DNA from: Phoronis australis
Lineage: Eukaryota; Phoronida; Phoronidae
Length of the DNA stretch: 64,000 bases
Reading direction: 5' to 3'
Assembly (NCBI GenBank): GCA_002633005.1
Contig: NMRA01000020.1
Coordinates: 1,526,816 to 1,590,815, forward strand
How positions within the stretch are numbered: position 1 is the first letter of the stretch; each line of letters begins with the position of its first letter. A program made the position numbers and the translations under genes. Below, one piece after another: positions 51,931-64,000 of this stretch. The notes beneath the pieces were generated by a model. The model saw only the letters and a list, made by a program, of their open reading frames with translations. It did no database searches and had not been told where the DNA came from.

Positions 51931-54900
51931 TTTGAAGTACGAGTACATTTTTGACAAAACGTGTGTACTAGTACAATGGTGCAAAGAAGCATAGTTGGTT
52001 TTGGTCCGTGGCCTGACTAATTTTGATTCCTGCGTTCAATGACTATACAAAAAAAACAAGAAAAAAGCGCCGCTAGCACCAATTTCATCCAAGAGCTCGT
52101 GTTTTATTGAAAAGCTACGCAAAGGCACGCAAGCAATGTTTGAAACGCCATGATTTCCCAAGCGAATTACATGTAAAAGAAGCACTGAGAAGTGCTCGGC
52201 GGAGCTTCAGTGGTTTAGTCCATTTGAGATGCATTCATCCAGGTCCATATTTCTACGGGCGGCTGCCCCGTGTCTTTCCGCCTTTTCTTTGTACCGACGC
52301 AGCCTTTTTGTAACCTCAATGTTCAGCCACTTTTTGATATGTTAAAGCGAATTCTACCATACTAGATCAAGGATGGACAGAAATCCAATGACCTTCTTAA
52401 CACCACGCTCAAACCAGTCATTGCCCCTGTCAATAATTCATGTATTTTGAGCCAACAATTCACATCCAGTCACACTGAGATGTTCCTATAATACCGATTG
52501 GTAACCGTGCTACGTCTCCGGTGTTGAGACATCCTTTTATGAACCGGATGTTCAGTCTCACCTATATACGCTTCTGAACGCACCTCTCCCGGGTTGTCCA
52601 AGAGGGGTCTATCTTTGGGGTCCCGGTGTGTGAACTGAAAGCTCTTCAAAAAGTGCCACTGACATAATTTTATACGGTGAACTAACTGTAGTTTTTCTGT
52701 TGTTGTCTACATGTATTTCTGTTCATGTCTCCTCATTCCTGCGCTTACTTAATTAACACAATTAGTAGTGCTTCACTCCTGCTACCCATATCTACTTAGA
52801 GCAGGCGTAGTGACCACTTGTTCGTACTCCTTTTGTCTGTTTCATGAAGTGACTTAAGGCGGCACTCTACAAGATTTGCTGATTTTGCCGGACTTGCAAA
52901 ACCATGCAGGCCGTGTCACCAGCAACACTGTCTGATGCAGTACAGGATATACAAAACCTGAATTTAAGAACAGTGAACCAAAGACCTCAACCTTGCACAA
53001 AGTCTATTGATACTGATCCCAATGCCAATTTGTGCATTTTTTCGACTACCGAAAGTGCAACCGACTACTAGTTGAAACAACAAGCAAAATACACCGAGTC
53101 AGCAGTTTTACCCCAAAGCCAGCATTTGCATGCCACTTCTATAACTGAGAGACAATGCATCCTGACTGCCGAAATCCCAGGTGAAAATCGGGCGTCGACC
53201 AGCCAGATTTTTACAAAACCAAAGGGTACCCGAATTTCCTGCTAAATTTCAACTTCATGCTTGCAAGCAGTAAAGGTTTAAGAAAAGATACGGCTGACCA
53301 AAAATGGGTCAAGGGGACCACAGCTGGCAACCTTTAATCAGAACAGATTAAAAATCAAGCAAATGCCATTCGTCGACTTCACATATGCAGCAGAACAATT
53401 AAAACGCCCAACCAACCCACCAGGCGCCAACTTGAAATTGGGGCAGGCAAATACAACCGTGGCTGAAAAAAGCTATTGAGTGTCCCCCAAGACTACAGAA
53501 ATTTGGTCTTATTCTCCACACAACAATTATTTCAGGAAAATTATTAAGTCTCGCTATCCCAAACATGTGTCACCGTCATTTCATTAGTGTTTGCGCTGCA
53601 CTTGTTAGCATGCGAAAGGTAATCGCCCTCTTAAGCGAATGCGAAATTCAATAAATGGCACTGGTGTAACAGGGGTCCTTTCCGTAGAAATGGACGGATT
53701 TAAGGCTGCGTAGCGTAGAACAAAGAGCAAGCTTCTTGCTAGAAAAGCGAGATCACGCAGGTTTTCGGGAGATATCGTCATGCGATACAATTAACCTAAC
53801 CACGTGGTCACACTAACTTTACTCCCGGTGGAACTGCGCCCGTGGTCCCATGCACCTCGGTCACGAATGCCCCATGCTTTGTGCTCTCAGTCTATTCAGA
53901 TGTTATAAACAGGCGCCTTTCTTCATTTGCACAAATAAGTGAACGTCGAATCGCCCATTGTAATTTTTTATGCTGAGTCATCGCACATCTAGCCCATTGC
54001 CGGAATGATATGCACCCTAAAAGGACAACAAGCCCTGTTTCGGTGATTTCACCCAAAACTGACCCTGTATCGTGTTATTGCACTATTCCTGCGTCCCCCG
54101 AAACATAAAAGCTGCGACACAATTTTCTCAAAGTGGATCCCTGGTTGTTCGAGGCGGGGTCTGTCCCCACAACCGTCTATACTCACCCGAAGCGTTTCTT
54201 CCTCTTAATTGCCGATTTCGCAGATTTTACAAAGAAGTTTGAGTCTTATCTCAACCCTTTGAGGGTTGACGACGGTTTCAGGATATTGTTTTGTTACTTA
54301 GAAATTAAGTAATGTTGGCAACGGGAAACATGGTAATGTATGATGAAATTTTTAAAACTGAAATCTGGCATTGTTGTTCGAATTCAGTGACTACAGAGAA
54401 AATAAAGCCCTCAAGATAACAATAGAAACAGTGAAATGAATACTCATAACAACGACAACGTTAATATCAATAAGTAGCGTTGGGCAACAATTCACCACGT
54501 GACGCACCTTTTTTCTCACGACACTGAATCATACAGTAACATTTACGTACTATATTAATTTAAAGCCCATACATTCGACATTTCTAGCTGCCACATTCGG
54601 TCTTACGAGTTGAACCAAATTTGTTGTTCTTAGTGTTCTTAACCCTGAAATAAACAAAATTGTAGATCTCATCAAGTGACAGGTCAGTGCCGTGACTGGA
54701 ATAGTAACTGACGTCATGCCAACCATTTTGTTTATACTGATGTATTGTGTTATGGGAATCAAGACAGGGAATTTTGATTTTTCTGATTCGACAGTATCGT
54801 TATTTGTCTTTTCACGACAGAGCCAACGCAGGTACTTAGAACCGATACTTGCATGCTATTATTATCGTTAATTAGGTCGACAGCTCGGCGGATCTCATGT

Positions 54901-55870
54901 TAAATCTCTCCTCAGAGAACAGCGCAAGTGTAGTTCATGTATTTTGAAAATAACCTTCATTATAGTGTGTCTGCGTCCGGTCAACAACGATATCAAAGCC
55001 TACAATCGATTTTACGACACAAATCAGTGTCTTAAAGACTTTGATTTTGACGGTCTTTATTCTATGTACATCTACAATGTTTAGTTTTCTGGAAAGAAAT
55101 TTCAAAAACTATTGAGTTAAGCCCTTAAAATAGCAACTTTGAGGGTGCAGATGAAAATGCAGCGATGACGTGTCACTCCGAAAGCATTATTAAAAACACA
55201 GTTTGCTAGTTTACATTTAAGTTGCAATAATTTAAACTACACGAAGCATTTGTGCCGTACATAGCGCTAGCTTTGAGCGCAGACCATGGTATAAGCAAAC
55301 TCTACTGTATAAAAGTAACATTGCCAGATAATTTCAATGATTTTCTTGTTATCTGACAAATATTTAAGCGCAGAGCTAGATTAATGATTTTTATTAGAAA
55401 TAATTTCGTTTCAATAAAACCAAAGTAGTCCAAGTCCCATCAGAGAGACTTTCACCCTCCACGTGTCTCAGCACTGCACCAAACTTACAAGCCCCGTTGA
55501 CAAGCCCTGGATATTGGGAATTCGTTCAAAATTTACTAATACTTTAAAAACATTTTGATTTGTTGTCGGTAAGTACAGCTTTAAACACAGCGCTGTTTTG
55601 CATCTACTCATAGACTGTAACCCAACCATTTGCGTTTTTCGAACCTCCGACATATCGACTTTCCTTTGGAAGTGGTTAAGATTAAAGGAAAGCCGGTTTA
55701 ATTCAGATGTAATACCCAGGAGGCAATCTTACGTCAACCCGTTGTCAACAATTTCAGCCTCCATGGAAAGCCTGCCTACGCCGTTATGAAACTTAGGGTA
55801 TGCAGTGAACCGCGGTTTCAAAGCTTTATACCTGGCGACGGAGATATCGATGCTCTGTACATAGACCGTA
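51931..55870. other. No recognised gene
   Basis: Mixed composition with scattered short open frames. I see no domain, no conserved splice-bounded exon and no clear repeat boundaries. Confidence 0.45.
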
Positions 55871-55874
55871 GTTC

Positions 55875-56195
55875 CAGGCCCGTAGGAAGGCAAAAGTTAT
55901 GGGGGGGGGCACAAACCACTTCGACTTCGCCAAACACCACCCCCCCATAGCCGCCACCTCCGCCACCGCTCGCCCCCGCGCTCCTGATGACATCATATTT
56001 GTACCGAATCTCCGACGTCCGCCCTAGGTGGGGGTCACAGTGGCGGATTTAGGGGTGGGCAAGGGGCCATGGCCCCCAAAAATTCTCCCAGATTCCACTT
56101 GGCAGTTCGGGGGTGCGGATTTCTGACGGGTAAAATCCTGGCTAATACTCTGCCTTGCCCCCCAACTCAAAATCCTGAATCTGCCCCTAGGACAC
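55875..56195. mobile_element. Nested MITE remnants (CCAGGCCCGTAGGAAGG and CAGTGGCGGATTTAGG families)
   Basis: 55875-55990 starts CCAGGCCCGTAGGAAGGCAA and includes G-run/C-run arms. 56038-56193 starts CAGTGGCGGATTTAGGGG and ends GAATCTGCCCCTAG, imperfect inverted ends. They are short GC-rich non-coding elements. Confidence 0.5.
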
Positions 56196-56199
56196 AATC

Positions 56200-59040
56200 C
56201 CGGGGATGAAGCCATCAAGAGTTGAGTAACCGTGAACCAACACGGAGAGTAAGGTCGGGCCTAGGACCAGTGCACAGACCGGTTGCAAGGAGCTGCCTCA
56301 AGTAGCTATAACTGAGATCTAACAGTGTGAAAATACGAAATTCCCGATGAACTAAAGCTACATGTAGTTGCTGGTCAGCTCAGCAGTGATTCACTGTCCG
56401 TCTGAGCTCGCTCTAAGATGAGGATTCGTTTTATTGTGATCCAGTCTCGCGAAAACTTTATTTTATTATGGTCATTCTTTGAAGGATTTTTTTTGAAAAG
56501 GTGAGGTCTTAAAGTCCCTGGCATAGTGCCTCTGGGGCTGTTTCAAAATGCCTTGTTGAAACACGACCGGTAGTCCAGTTTCTGACGACTGGGGAAAATG
56601 TACACACTTCCTGAACGCCTGGAGTTCAAATTCAGTTCACTGCGATTCTGCAACGGCCCACTGCATGGTTACGTCTTATTTTTAACATGGGTGCGTCAGT
56701 AATAACGTACACGCGAATAAGGACAAGCAATCAATTCAGTTTTGAAGAACAAATTCATTGCTCAACACCACTGGAAAATAAAAACACCAAGGAAGTGCAA
56801 AGACAACCTTTCCAAGCAATGAGTTTAACTTTATTAAGGATTTTTAAAACGTTTTTTCTATCTACTGTTTGTGAGTCCGAATTCCATCAATGTCTTTGAG
56901 AATTATATGCAAAAGTCGTCTATAAGTGTACTTTACTATTTGGGGATCAGATTATAGAGTTTTTCCAAACTTTAGGCTGTAATTGCATTCACTGAAACAT
57001 CGTCAATTATTACAATTCTTCAAATTGTCAAAAATCATCTTTGAATCTATCGATTTTCATAGATTCATGAACAAGTAAATCAGAAACCAAAGAATTTGTT
57101 TATCAAAACGGAATGTTATAAGCAATTTCCGCATGCATGCTTGCAGACTTTTGAAGGGTAACCGGGGGAATGTGGGCATTCGTATTATGGTGTATTTTGC
57201 TCATTTCAGAGTTACCTACAACGGTTCACGAGGTAAACTTGAATTCCACTGACAAAAAAACCCGCTGTTTATGATTGTGAGAGTTCTTTGAGTACTCACT
57301 TTCGACATGTACCCGGTCATCACAAATAGTAGCCTAGACAGCAGTGTTTTCCGCATAATTTTATAGGAATTCCTTACAAACAACTCATAGTAACTATCTT
57401 CAAAAGAGATACTATTCTTGTGATACTACGGGAAACAGCAACATTATTTTATAACTAACCATCGGAAACAGTCCTTTTGTGTAATTCACAAATAGTGGTC
57501 TTCACGTTCTTCAAAATTCCACCCTTTCGATAGCTGCAATCCTACTCTATTTTTTCACATTTTTGGTTGTTTGGGTCGAATGGCTGTGTGTTTTGTGTTT
57601 TTTGATGAATTTTGAATCTCAATTTCCATCGTGTATAGAGGGACAAAGGGTCATTTCCCTCGAACTGCTCCACCGAGAGAGGGTACGTCTGAAATGAGAC
57701 ACCTTAAGATGAAAGGCTAAACATCATTAAGCTTGGAAAAAAGAGTGGCGGTGCATTCCACCGTTGTGTGGTCCCAAAACCATGCAGGGAGTGACCTCCT
57801 TCAACATGAAAGCCGGTTGCACGATTTCACAAAAAACTGAAAATGAAGGTAATCGATTCCAACATTGGGCCCTCTCTCCGTGAGCGGCCTCCTAAGAATT
57901 TGTCTATAAAAACACAAAAAGAGTGGCCACTTGAATGTCATCAATGGCCTCCTTCAAGGGTGGGGCCCCTAAATATGAACATATCTATATTTTCAAATAT
58001 CGGGAAATACGCTGTAATTGATGTTATCTGTCAGGTCATCAATTTTTCTCAAGTAATATACAGTTTCGAGAAAAAAATAAAGCGAAAGTTGTCTCCATTA
58101 TCCCTTGCCAGAGAGGAGCATATGCAAAAATATAGTTTTGTATTCGCAAAATTGTCTTATTGAATTTAACAATCCAGTAAATTAGTACGCTTCGCAAAAG
58201 CTTCGCTTAACAAATTTTTCGACATATATTTATGATGGATTTCATGCACGTTTTCAAGAGCGCTTAGACGACCTGTGTTGCAAAAGCGGAGACCCTAACG
58301 GCAATGTCCTGACCAGGTAAACCATGCACTGATGCAGTGTTGTTAAATGTTCTCTTGAATTTTCTCTCTTATCCGTATTTCGCAGTCTTTATTTTCTCGA
58401 CTGTCGGTTGCCACGGTTTAACCCTGACGCCTGAAAATGTTTTTTGGGGTGGGGGGCGTGCCCCCCGGCCCACGCTTCCTACGGCCCTAACGTCACATAA
58501 TAATATGAAAAATACTATCTTCCCGAGAATCCGTAAGAAGCCGCCTTTCAATTTATCAACAAATGAACGTAGCACTCGCAGTTTCCGCTCCAGTAATTGT
58601 TTCTAATTCATACATAATTAACCAAATAAAGCCAGGAATTCATCATCACTAAAGGGAGGAATGTACCACTTTGGGGTGTAATTTTGGTCACTTCGGCACG
58701 TTTGACTCCATGTATATAACATTTACGCCTTTTACGGCGACTCTTAACAAATGCAGATAAAACAAACTATAAAGTGACGTAATGGGTATATTTCGACATT
58801 TTGGCGATCAGGAGAGTGTTCCGTAGGCCACGTTTCTTGCGAGAAAAGTAATATCTAGAAAGACCTCGCAAAATCACGCAAATGAAGGGTGTCAGGTTTT
58901 GCAAGTATGCTCGGGAGTTTAATAGTCAACGAATTATGACCTAATATGAAGTTATTGGTCCGTGAGTCAAGAGTGCTGAATTGTTGGATTGAATTCTATG
59001 TTTCCGTTCCATTTAACGGAGATATTCATAGAAGATGCGA
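56200..59040. other. No recognised gene
   Basis: AT-rich with short open stretches only. A GGGGTGGGGGGCGTGCCCCC block near 58446 is probably another MITE end. Confidence 0.45.
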
Positions 59041-60667
59041 TCTTCTGTCTTGCGGTCTACACAGCGCAGTTCTGGCTGAGCCCTATTCCCTTATAATTCG
59101 TGTCGTTTTCCAGCTCTGTTCTAAGAGTGTCGTCTACTCTTCTGATGAAACCTAACGTCTAGGGCCGCCGCAAACCGTGAGCTACAAAGTACTGGGTGAG
59201 CTGTCTGCTTTACTGAAGTGAACGATAGCTGAGCTGACAGCTGACATTGAAAGTAAGTTAGTGGGCAAAATTTTGACTATAAACATGGAAGCGCAATTCC
59301 ACCTTTGGGTGAGGTGTCCAATTCATTATTTTGACTACCTAAGCAAGCCAAGAACAGAAAGAAACGAATGTACAATTATCCAAAGTGCTCTGACGGAGCG
59401 ACACTTGCCGAAATCAACTGAAAAAGCAAGTGTTAAAACGAAGAAAGTGACACCATAGCTAACAATGACCACGACACCAACAACGATGCAGAACTAGACG
59501 ACCAGAAAGACCACGGCATAACCGCCGACACTGGAGACCATGCCGACAATGCCGCCAGCATCATCGACAAAGACGACGGTGCCGATTCCAACTGTGATGA
59601 CAACGTTAATGCAGTGACAATAACCCTGCAGCCGCAAGAAGCTACCGCCAAAACAAACAATGCCAACACCGGCAATGACACTGAAGACGCCGATCGCGCA
59701 AAAAGACCCTGCATGACACCGACAAGACCAAACATGACGACGCCATCGACACAAAAATCATCATCGTCATCGTTGTCATCATAATCATCAAACATTGATC
59801 ACGATACTGATAAAGAAATAAAGGTTTGTAGAAAGGGGGTTAGTTAACAAGAAANTCTTCTGTCTTGCGGTCTACACAGCGCAGTTCTGGCTGAGCACTA
59901 TTCCCTTATAATTCGTGTCGTTTTCCAGCTCTATTCTAAGAGTGTCGTCTACTCTTCTGATGAAACCTAACGTCTAGGGCCGCCGCAAACCGTGAGCTAC
60001 AAAGTACTGGGTGAGCTGTCTGCTTTACTGAAGTGAACGATAGCTGAGCTGACAGCTGACATTGAAAGTAAGTCAGTAGGCAAAATTTTGACTATAAACA
60101 TGGAAGCGCAATTCCACCTTTGGGTGAGGTGTCCAATTCATTATTTTGACTACCTAAGCAAGCCGAGAACAGGAAGAACGAATGTACAATTATCCAAAGT
60201 GCTCTGACGGAGCGACACTTGCCGAAATCAACTGAAAAAGAAAGTGTTAAAACGAAGAAAGTGACACCATAGCTAACAATGACCACGACACCAACAACGA
60301 TGCAGAACTAGACGACCAGAAAGACCACGGCATAACCGCCGACACTGGAGACCATGCCGACAATGCCGCCAGCATCATCGACAAAGACGACGGTGCCGAT
60401 TCCAACAGTGATGACAACGTTAATGCAGTGACAATAACCCTGCAGCCGCAAGAAGCTACCGCCAAAACAAACAATGCCAACACCGGCAATGACACTGAAG
60501 ACGCCGATCGCGCAAAAAGACCCTGCATGACACCGACAAGACCAAACATGACGACGCCATCGACACAAAAATCATCATCGTCATCGTTGTCATCATAATC
60601 ATCAAACATTGATCACGATACTGATAAAGAAATAAAGGTTTGTAGAAAGGGGGTTAGTTAACAAGAA
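59041..60667. repeat. Assembly join with duplicated flank (N at 59855)
   Basis: Bases 59041-59854 recur at 59856-60667 with about 1% differences, including a 1-base indel near 59361/60175. Both copies contain the acidic open frame described separately. Confidence 0.9.
59437..59784 (+). CDS. Acidic low-complexity open frame with downstream poly(A) signal (possible terminal exon)
   Basis: After a TAA at 59434 the frame stays open for 115 codons to a TAA at 59782-59784: NEESDTIANNDHDTNNDAEL, DDQKDHGITADTGDHADNAA, ending in a Ser run. AATAAA follows at 59817-59822. There is no initiating Met near the start, so it would have to be a 3' exon. The GACAACGATGCC-like composition also fits a decayed minisatellite. 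A near-identical copy after the N is at 60251-60598. Confidence 0.2.
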   Translation, partial: NEESDTIANNDHDTNNDAELDDQKDHGITADTGDHADNAASIIDKDDGADSNCDDNVNAVTITLQPQEATAKTNNANTGNDTEDADRAKRPCMTPTRPNMTTPSTQKSSSSSLSS

Positions 60668-60697
60668 AGTGAAGAATGGCCAGCTAATGAAAGAACG

Positions 60698-61312
60698 GTC
60701 CGCAGAAATTTCGAAAATCTCGAGAACAGAAAGTTAAAGCGATAAACTGACAACTGATGTCCTGTAACTCTAGACTAGATATATCCACACATCAAAGTTC
60801 AGAAATATCCCTCTAAGAACGACGGAGCTGTAGACTTGTAGGGAAATATTTCGAAAAAGGGTCGTCACAGCGCGTCCGATTCAACTATTCTCAATAAAAA
60901 AGGAAGTCACATACATGTCCTGTGTGCACATTTCAAGTTAATCGGACAAAAATATGGTACATGATATGGAAATCTTACGAAAGGTCAATAACTCATGTTG
61001 TTCTNGTCCGCAGAAATTTCGAAAATCTCGAGAACAGAAAGTTAAAGCGATAAACCGACAACTGATGTCCTGTAACTCTAGACTAGATATATCCACATAT
61101 CAAAGTTCAGAAATATCCCTCGAAGAACGACGGAGCTGTAGACTTGTAGGGAAATATTTCGAAAAAGGGTCGTCACAGCGCGTCTGATTCAACTATTCTC
61201 AATAAAAAAGGAAGTCACATACATGTCCTGTGTGCACATTTCAAGTTAATCGGACAAAAATATGGTACTTGATATGGAAATCTTACGAAAGGTCAATAAC
61301 TCATGTTGTTCT
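60698..61312. repeat. Assembly join with duplicated flank (N at 61005)
   Basis: Bases 60698-61004 recur at 61006-61312, separated only by the N, with a handful of substitutions. The content (CGCAGAAATTTCGAAAATC, ATATCCACA, AAAGTTCAGAAATATCC) also resembles diverged units that continue to about 61650. Confidence 0.88.
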
Positions 61313-63231
61313 TCAACCCTGAGACTGTTGCATGCCTGCCAATCTACCAAAGTCAGACCTTGGTCGTCCATAAATTTCGAAGGAAAAGTCGGAGCGAGAA
61401 ACGGAAGGCACACCTCGTACATCTCTTGCCTATTCACTCACTAAGTTGAGAAATATCCGTCAAAGAGCACCGGAGGTATGGCCCGAGAAACGGATGACAC
61501 ACAAAAGAACCCTTGATGAGATCTATCTACATACCAAATTTCAAAAGCATCACTCGAAGGACCGCAAAGCATCGGCTAAGAGATCCCGGAAGAGCAAATT
61601 CGAAAAAAGCACCATCAGTTTGCGCAATAGGCATCGAAATTTTCTCGACAGACAAGTTGTTTGTTAATTTCATGTGGACTGCACGAACTCACTTAACGAC
61701 AAAAAGTACATGGCAAAATATTATTTCACCAACCAACGATGTAATACAACTTGTTCGACATGACAGACACTGTTGAAACGCGTTCACAGCGTCACTTAAC
61801 TGTTTAGAAATTGCTTTATTTGTTTTGACTAGAAGTCGTTGCAAGTGGTGTATGACACCTTTTATACTATCACATCGTTCACATGTGGAATTTTTATGAA
61901 AAGGCATCTCGGACAATTGATCAGAAAGTAAACATGCCGCTTCTGACCTATCACATGCGATCACCACGGGCGAACAGAGCCGATCACAAATTAAATCATT
62001 GTAGTATAGCGTTTTGGAAACGGTAAGAAGCATACCGTCAGATTTGGGGGCGGGCGGTAAAAGGCAGACTAAACAGCGATAGGAGGCACAAAACAGTTCT
62101 CACTGCGTTTTGCCCAGCAAAACACACGTCATTTGATTTGTCACCTTTTCTTCACTCTGTCGAAAACAGGATGCAAAGAATGACATGTTTTCAGTTATTT
62201 CACATAAAAAGCCCTACTGATAAGCACAGAGAAACGTTATTCTCTCTTGTATTTTTGACCCTTTCACTCCCACTGAAAATCAAGCTAGACTAAGAAAAAT
62301 AGGGGCGAAAATGCAAAATCGGAACTTTTCACCCTCAAAACACCACTTCCCTGAAAATGCACGACAAAAGCCAACATCAGATTCTGAAGGCAAATTTCCT
62401 ACCGATTCCGAAATGTGGTCCAAAAGTACTGTCAACCAACGAGGTTTTTAGCAATTCTGGCTTGTCTGAGGGTTACCTGAACTCGCAGCCAATTTCTCAG
62501 TCGCTACCCAGCAATGCACACTTGTAACCGGGGGCCGCCATCTTGAAGGAGAGTGAAGCTACAGCCGAGAAAGTGGTCTTTTTATTCTCAGCATGTTCAT
62601 AAATACAAACAAACCACATTCACTGAGCCTACATGCAATGCCTTCCTACCAAATGCCCCCAAACTTGGCCTACCCCAAAATTTTAACATTTTGGTGAATG
62701 CAAATTGGCCGCGCCGCAACCTAACTGTTCAGTGCCACCAAAGCATGTGAACTGTATTCCGGGCGGCAAAATACGCGTTCCGTCTGCCTTCTGATCGGAC
62801 GACATGTGAAGGTTGTACACGTCAAATGTGCCGAATACACCCCTCCCGGATTGAACTTTCCTCTTACGCGGAGGTAAAAATCAATGCTTTCCGAATGAAC
62901 ATCAGTTAACCGTAAATCCTTGGAAATTGTTTGAAAAAGATATTTTAACTGCTGGTACATAAATGCCCGTCGTTTAATAGTAAATCGAACCCCGATTACA
63001 AACCATTTGATGTAACATTGACCAAGAGAGTTCCAACTACTTTGTCTGACGTGCAAAGTTTCAATTCACCGTCCAGGTGTTCGGATACTTTCGGCACTAA
63101 TTGCATGTACATTTGGAAGAACATGCATTTCAACTTCATTATAGTGTTATTGTTCTTCTGAAGCATAGACTTCAAAGGAGCGTCTTCGCCTACTCAAGTT
63201 TACAAGAGCGTCTAATGCAGGCACAAAACAG
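61313..63231. other. No confidently recognised gene
   Basis: A 114-codon open frame on the minus strand (62033-61689), with CDRSEAACLLSDQLSEMPFH and NSTCERCDSIKGVIHHLQRL, is the most protein-like stretch. It has no family I recognise and no supporting partner exon. Otherwise unremarkable. Confidence 0.3.
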
Positions 63232-63294
63232 CAAAATGAGTTTCCCAGAAAAACAGCTTCTTTTAAGAAGCTGTTTTCTGGGAAACTTATTTTG
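63232..63294. repeat. Long near-perfect hairpin, 31-bp arms
   Basis: The arm CAAAATGAG-TTTCCCAGAAAAA-CAGCTTCTT faces AAGAAGCTG-TTTTCTGGGAAAC-TTATTTTG around a TT/TTAA centre. The pairing is interrupted only by one extra A and one G:T pair. The size is like a miRNA precursor or a tiny fold-back element. Confidence 0.85.
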
Positions 63295-64000
63295 TTTAAA
63301 AGCAACTTCAACTATGCGTTTAATAAGCTCACATATTTTGTTTCATATGCGTAGAATTTTGCTCCAACATATACTTTCGGCCGACGAAACCTTCTAGCTT
63401 ACATAAACGTAGTCATCAGATTTCTAAACAAAACGTTGTCGTTGTGCCCTGTGACTGCAAAGGAGGGACAGGCCGTGTTATGTGCTGGTCCTTATCAAAG
63501 GCGGGGAGATACAGGTAAAACGATAGGTTGCTAAAGAGAATTCTATATCACAAATAATGAATAGAAAGCCGGTAGTGCTGGTTAGTCTAGTGCTCTATAA
63601 AAAGGACAAATGGGAATCGTCTATTTTTCATTGATTTATTGATTTGGCTTAAAGGGGAGGTATTCGCACCCCCTGAACCCCTGTCCTGGATCTGCCTACG
63701 CCTATGCTGTACCTTAGTTGAGGATACGGCAAGCGCAAAAAAACACACACATTTCTGGTTAAAGTCTGCTCCCATGCACACAAGACAATTAAATCATATC
63801 CACCAATTCAGTAGTCAGATATTTCGTCATATTTGAGCAGACACTTTCTCACCGCACTACAGAGAACGAAATTAAATTATTCGTGATCTCTTTGCCCATT
63901 CGTTTACACTAATGCTATACGCTATAAGCTGTGTTGGTCCAGGCTGTTTATTTATGATCGACATATGTCCCGAATAATAGATAAATGATACGTGCGTCGC
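63295..64000. other. No recognised gene; MITE fragment near 63650-63710
   Basis: CCCCTGTCCTGGATCTGCCT near 63680 resembles the right end of the CAGTGGCGGAT family. Nothing else is recognised to the end of the window. Confidence 0.4.

Noticed and set aside
59261-59458. Plus-strand frame MGKILTINMEAQFHLWVRCP
   Set aside because: The haplotype copy after the N has a 1-base indel that breaks this frame, arguing against coding.
59433-59795. Minus-strand 120-codon frame rich in Val, Ala and Ser, repeated at 60247-60609
   Set aside because: Antisense of the acidic low-complexity stretch; the second copy is the duplicated contig end.

Overview
This is an animal nuclear scaffold: protein-coding exons are short, separated by GT-AG introns, and embedded in AT-rich sequence full of small DNA transposons. 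The species cannot be read from the sequence. A marine invertebrate, possibly a non-vertebrate deuterostome such as amphioxus, is my low-confidence guess from the vertebrate-like protein sequences and the density of MITE-like elements.

Region 1 (1 to about 16.75 kb, + strand): the 3' part of a UDP-GalNAc:polypeptide N-acetylgalactosaminyltransferase (GALNT) gene. The window encodes most of the catalytic domain and the whole C-terminal ricin-type lectin domain; the N-terminal exons lie upstream. The catalytic segment after the DSH motif exists as two alternative exons (2475-2688 and 6619-6844). They have identical splice phases, and their lengths force mutually exclusive use. I consider this the best biological finding in the window.

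Region 2 (about 16.6 to 24.1 kb, - strand): a complete isopentenyl-diphosphate delta-isomerase (IDI1) gene with five coding exons and 232 residues, convergent with GALNT. Its second intron carries a complete TTAA-flanked Kolobok-like element (20576-21898). Its long inverted repeats run into the start of a frameshifted THAP-domain reading frame.

Region 3 (24 to 40 kb and 40.3 to 64 kb): mostly intergenic or intronic sequence with fold-back elements, MITEs, tRNA-like SINE remnants and minisatellites. One clear gene start is present: the first coding exon of a neuronal-calcium-sensor family protein (40153-40216, +), whose other exons are not visible and probably lie beyond the window. A possible two-exon secreted peptide (35173-35795) is speculative.

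Assembly: seven single-N positions mark joins. Five of them are flanked by 0.15-0.8 kb near-identical direct duplications that look like unmerged overlapping (probably allelic) contig ends, so these duplications should not be read as biology. GALNT (mucin-type O-glycosylation in the Golgi), IDI1 (isoprenoid synthesis) and the calcium sensor have no functional link that I can see beyond being neighbours.
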